NCBI GenBank assembly: GCA_902806565.1
Contig: CADCXA010000029.1
Location: forward strand, 868,001 to 932,000
From: Hypoxylon rubiginosum
Lineage: Eukaryota > Ascomycota > Sordariomycetes > Xylariales > Hypoxylaceae
Direction: 5' to 3'
Length of the DNA stretch: 64,000 nt
Shown: positions 62,183-64,000 of the stretch, piece by piece
Layout: each line of letters begins with the position of its first letter
How positions within the stretch are numbered: position 1 is the stretch's first letter
The notes under the pieces: generated by a model
Databases searched by the model: none
What the model was told of the DNA's origin: nothing
The model's input: the letters and a program-made list of their open reading frames with translations, nothing else
Translations under genes and position numbers: made by a program

Positions 62183-63170
62183 ATGGCTACCTACGAGCAC
62201 GCATATCCTTTGGATAACGAGAAAGAGATAAGCAGGCTGCGAAACCAGCACGATGTGATCAAGGTTGCCATGGGAGGACTCGTCCTTGCCCCTGTTGACC
62301 TCTCCAAGTCCCCACTTAGAATTCTAGATTCGGGGACAGCCGACGGTAGGTGATGTGATCATCCGCGGCGCTATGATAGCTCTAAGCTCCCCTCGATTCT
62401 TAACATGCAGGCATTAATAGATCCCTATACAGGCACCTGGATTCGGGACCTTGCAGCCACGTGCGCCCCGGTACGGCACGAATTCTACGGGACTGACATC
62501 AACCCCGCAGATTTCCCAACCGACCCGCCGGCCGGTACGATCTATAAAGCCCACGATGTCAACAAGCCGTGGCCAGAGGATTGGAATAGCCGGTTTGACC
62601 TGGTACACCAACGCTTTGTCTTAGTTGCCGGGGGTCCTAAGCAAAAAGAAGTGCTTGAATCCCTCGGCGAATTAGTCAAGCCGGGCGGATGGATCCAGCT
62701 CATTGAAGCTACTAATGTGATTCCGGAAACCTGCGGGCCGGTTATGCATAGCTTTGTCAAGGTGATGAATGGGGTGTTCAAAGTTATGGGCGCCGACTTG
62801 AAGCTGACCGAAAGGATTCCGGAATGGCTCGAAGGCGCGGGTTTCATCGATGTTGAGGATCGCATTGTTCCGCTCAAGCTAGGCGCCAAGAACCCGGATG
62901 CAACCCTCGCTAGGAGGGGGGTATTCTCCACGACCTCAGCCGCCACAGGCCTTGCCGGCTTTGCTAAGAGTACGTTCAATTTGCCTTTGGCCGTAGCCTG
63001 CCCAATACTTCTATGCACGGATGCTGATCCAATCTTTAGCTCTACCTCAAGGTGCAGTCGATGTCGCCGTGGAGGAGCTCGAGACGCTTGGCTCTGACCT
63101 GGAAGAGGAGCTCATGAAGGTGGGAGGGATATATCCAGTCCGTGTGGTGTGGGGGCGTAAGGCCACTTAG
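62183..63170 (+). CDS. SAM-dependent methyltransferase, LaeA/TdiE-like
   Basis: Three exons (62183-62345, 62433-62969, 63040-63170) give 276 aa with matching phases. The N-terminus has the E-x-x-R-L-x-x-Q-H block (NEKEISRLRNQHDVIK) common to fungal secondary-metabolite methyltransferases. SAM motif I is ILDSGTADGTWIRDLA, spanning the first intron. YGTDINPADFP is the acidic ribose-binding loop, FDLVHQRFVL is motif IV-like, and VKPGGWIQLIE is a typical post-motif. The C-terminus ends VRVVWGRKAT. I chose the 3' splice site at 62432 over 62410 because only it keeps the DGTW motif in frame. It probably methylates a cluster product, as TdiE or gliotoxin-type enzymes do; a regulatory LaeA-like role is less likely given the cluster setting. 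Confidence 0.9.
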
Positions 63171-63599
63171 GTACTCACTCACTCAGCTCTTACATAGGCA
63201 TAAGATAGATACATCTAGGTCAGATATTTTCGTCAACCAAATACTAGGTTAGGTACCCAGGTACACATGGCTTAAGTGAGAAGTGTGCATCTGACCTGCA
63301 TTTCAGGCGTCTCGTTCATTTGCTTCAGCTTGTCCTTCCAACGAGTACTTCTCGGATACCGAAGCGTTCGGAACTGCAGCTTTCTATTAATATAATACAA
63401 GTAGTGTGGCACATACGGCTAGCGGTTGGCCATTGTGAGTGTAATATGCATCCAACTTGGAGACACCTAGGTCTTCACCTTACCCGCTCTTTTGCTCATC
63501 AGGAAAGGTGCTCCAAAGTATTTCTTTTCCTTTTTTTCGATCTTACCTCCACCTGCCGTTGTTTCTGGATTTCCCCAAATCTGCACTCTTATCGCTACT
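63171..63599. other. Intergenic upstream region of the membrane-protein gene
   Basis: No gene is seen. It contains GGTTAGGTACCCAGGTAC-type palindromic tracts near 63247 and a TCGGN3CCGA site at 63352-63362. Confidence 0.5.
63352..63362. promoter_or_regulatory. TCGGN3CCGA palindrome upstream of the rhodopsin-domain gene (full AflR-consensus match)
   Basis: TCGGATACCGA fits TCGSWNNSCGR exactly and lies 237 bp before the ATG at 63600. Confidence 0.5.
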
Positions 63600-64000
63600 A
63601 TGGATGCTTCTCTGTTATCTAGTTTGACACCTGAGCAGTTAGCTCAGCTGCCAGCTGGGCAGCCTCCGCCTGGTGTTGTGTCCAACTTTGACAATCCAGA
63701 CTCGATAGCCGGCAGTGCCATCGCCCCTATCTCGTTTTTCCTCGCCGTGATGATTATAGTGATGGCAATGCGGATGTATTGTCGGGTTTTCATTCTCAAA
63801 AGTGTTGGATTGGATGATTGGACGGCACTCCTGGCATCTGTAAGTTCCTACCATGCCCCAACCTCCAAGATTATGTCTAAAGGGATCTAGATGTTTGCTA
63901 CTGGACTTGCTGGTACAGCCCTATACCAGCTGTCCATGAATTGGTTCGGTCCTCATTCTTGGGACGTCCGCCTCACTGTCTACCTGTCGCCCACTTTCAA
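63600..64000 (+). CDS. Fungal rhodopsin-domain (SAT4/PTH11-type) integral membrane protein, 5' part
   Basis: Truncated by the window end. Exon 1 is 63600-63839 (80 codons) and exon 2 starts at 63891; the intron has GTAAGT and CTAG ends. After a Pro/Gln-rich N-terminus comes a transmembrane segment (IAPISFFLAVMIIVMAMRMYCRVF), then LKSVGLDDWTALLAS, the hallmark loop of the fungal rhodopsin-like domain. The next helix follows (MFATGLAGTALYQL) and then NWFGPHSWDVRLT. The family is usually a seven-helix protein of the fungal plasma membrane, often found beside secondary-metabolite genes; its function is poorly known. I chose the Met at 63600, which starts the family-like N-terminus. Confidence 0.85.

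Overview
The window is nuclear DNA of a filamentous ascomycete (Pezizomycotina, probably a sordariomycete; I cannot place it further). The genes have short introns of about 45-190 nt with GTRNGT donors and CTAAC-type branch points. One long block shows the C-to-T / G-to-A decay typical of repeat-induced point mutation (RIP).

Left arm (about 0.8-10.7 kb): ordinary, mostly housekeeping genes. They are a six-exon branchpoint-bridging splicing factor (BBP/SF1), a two-exon vacuolar M28 metalloprotease of the Pff1 type, a small secreted cysteine-containing protein, and a single-exon disordered basic protein of unknown role.

Middle (11.8-51.8 kb): one broken gene and what broke it. A minus-strand NLR-like gene (NACHT_N-like region, NACHT, subtilisin-like S8 domain) has its 5' part at 50.26-51.81 kb and its 3' part at 11.77-13.64 kb. 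Between the halves lies a 36.6 kb block of extremely AT-rich DNA bounded by 323-bp direct terminal repeats and an AAAAC target-site duplication. Removing the block and one TSD copy restores the NACHT reading frame. Inside the outer LTR element are nested a 5.8 kb LTR element (182-bp LTRs, TSD AAATC) and a 23.8 kb LTR element (279-bp LTRs, TSD TATAT). The larger one contains three copies of a 305-bp repeat, tandem repeats, decayed pol-like blocks and a small GC-retaining island. Subtracting the nested elements leaves about 7 kb for the outer element, a normal LTR-retrotransposon length. RIP has leaked into the flanking NLR sequence, creating stops and degrading the Walker B block.

Right arm (52-64 kb): after a perfect 21-bp hairpin and a MITE with 61-bp terminal inverted repeats comes what looks like one side of a secondary-metabolite gene cluster. 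It holds a Zn2Cys6 regulator with an AflR-like C-terminal region, a class I methyltransferase, a COMT-type O-methyltransferase, a seven-exon cytochrome P450, a second (LaeA/TdiE-like) methyltransferase and the start of a rhodopsin-domain membrane protein. No PKS, NRPS or terpene synthase is visible. A TCGGNNNCCG-type motif lies about 145-270 bp upstream of all five genes downstream of the regulator gene. Two copies match the published AflR consensus TCGSWNNSCGR exactly, suggesting a regulon driven by the local regulator.
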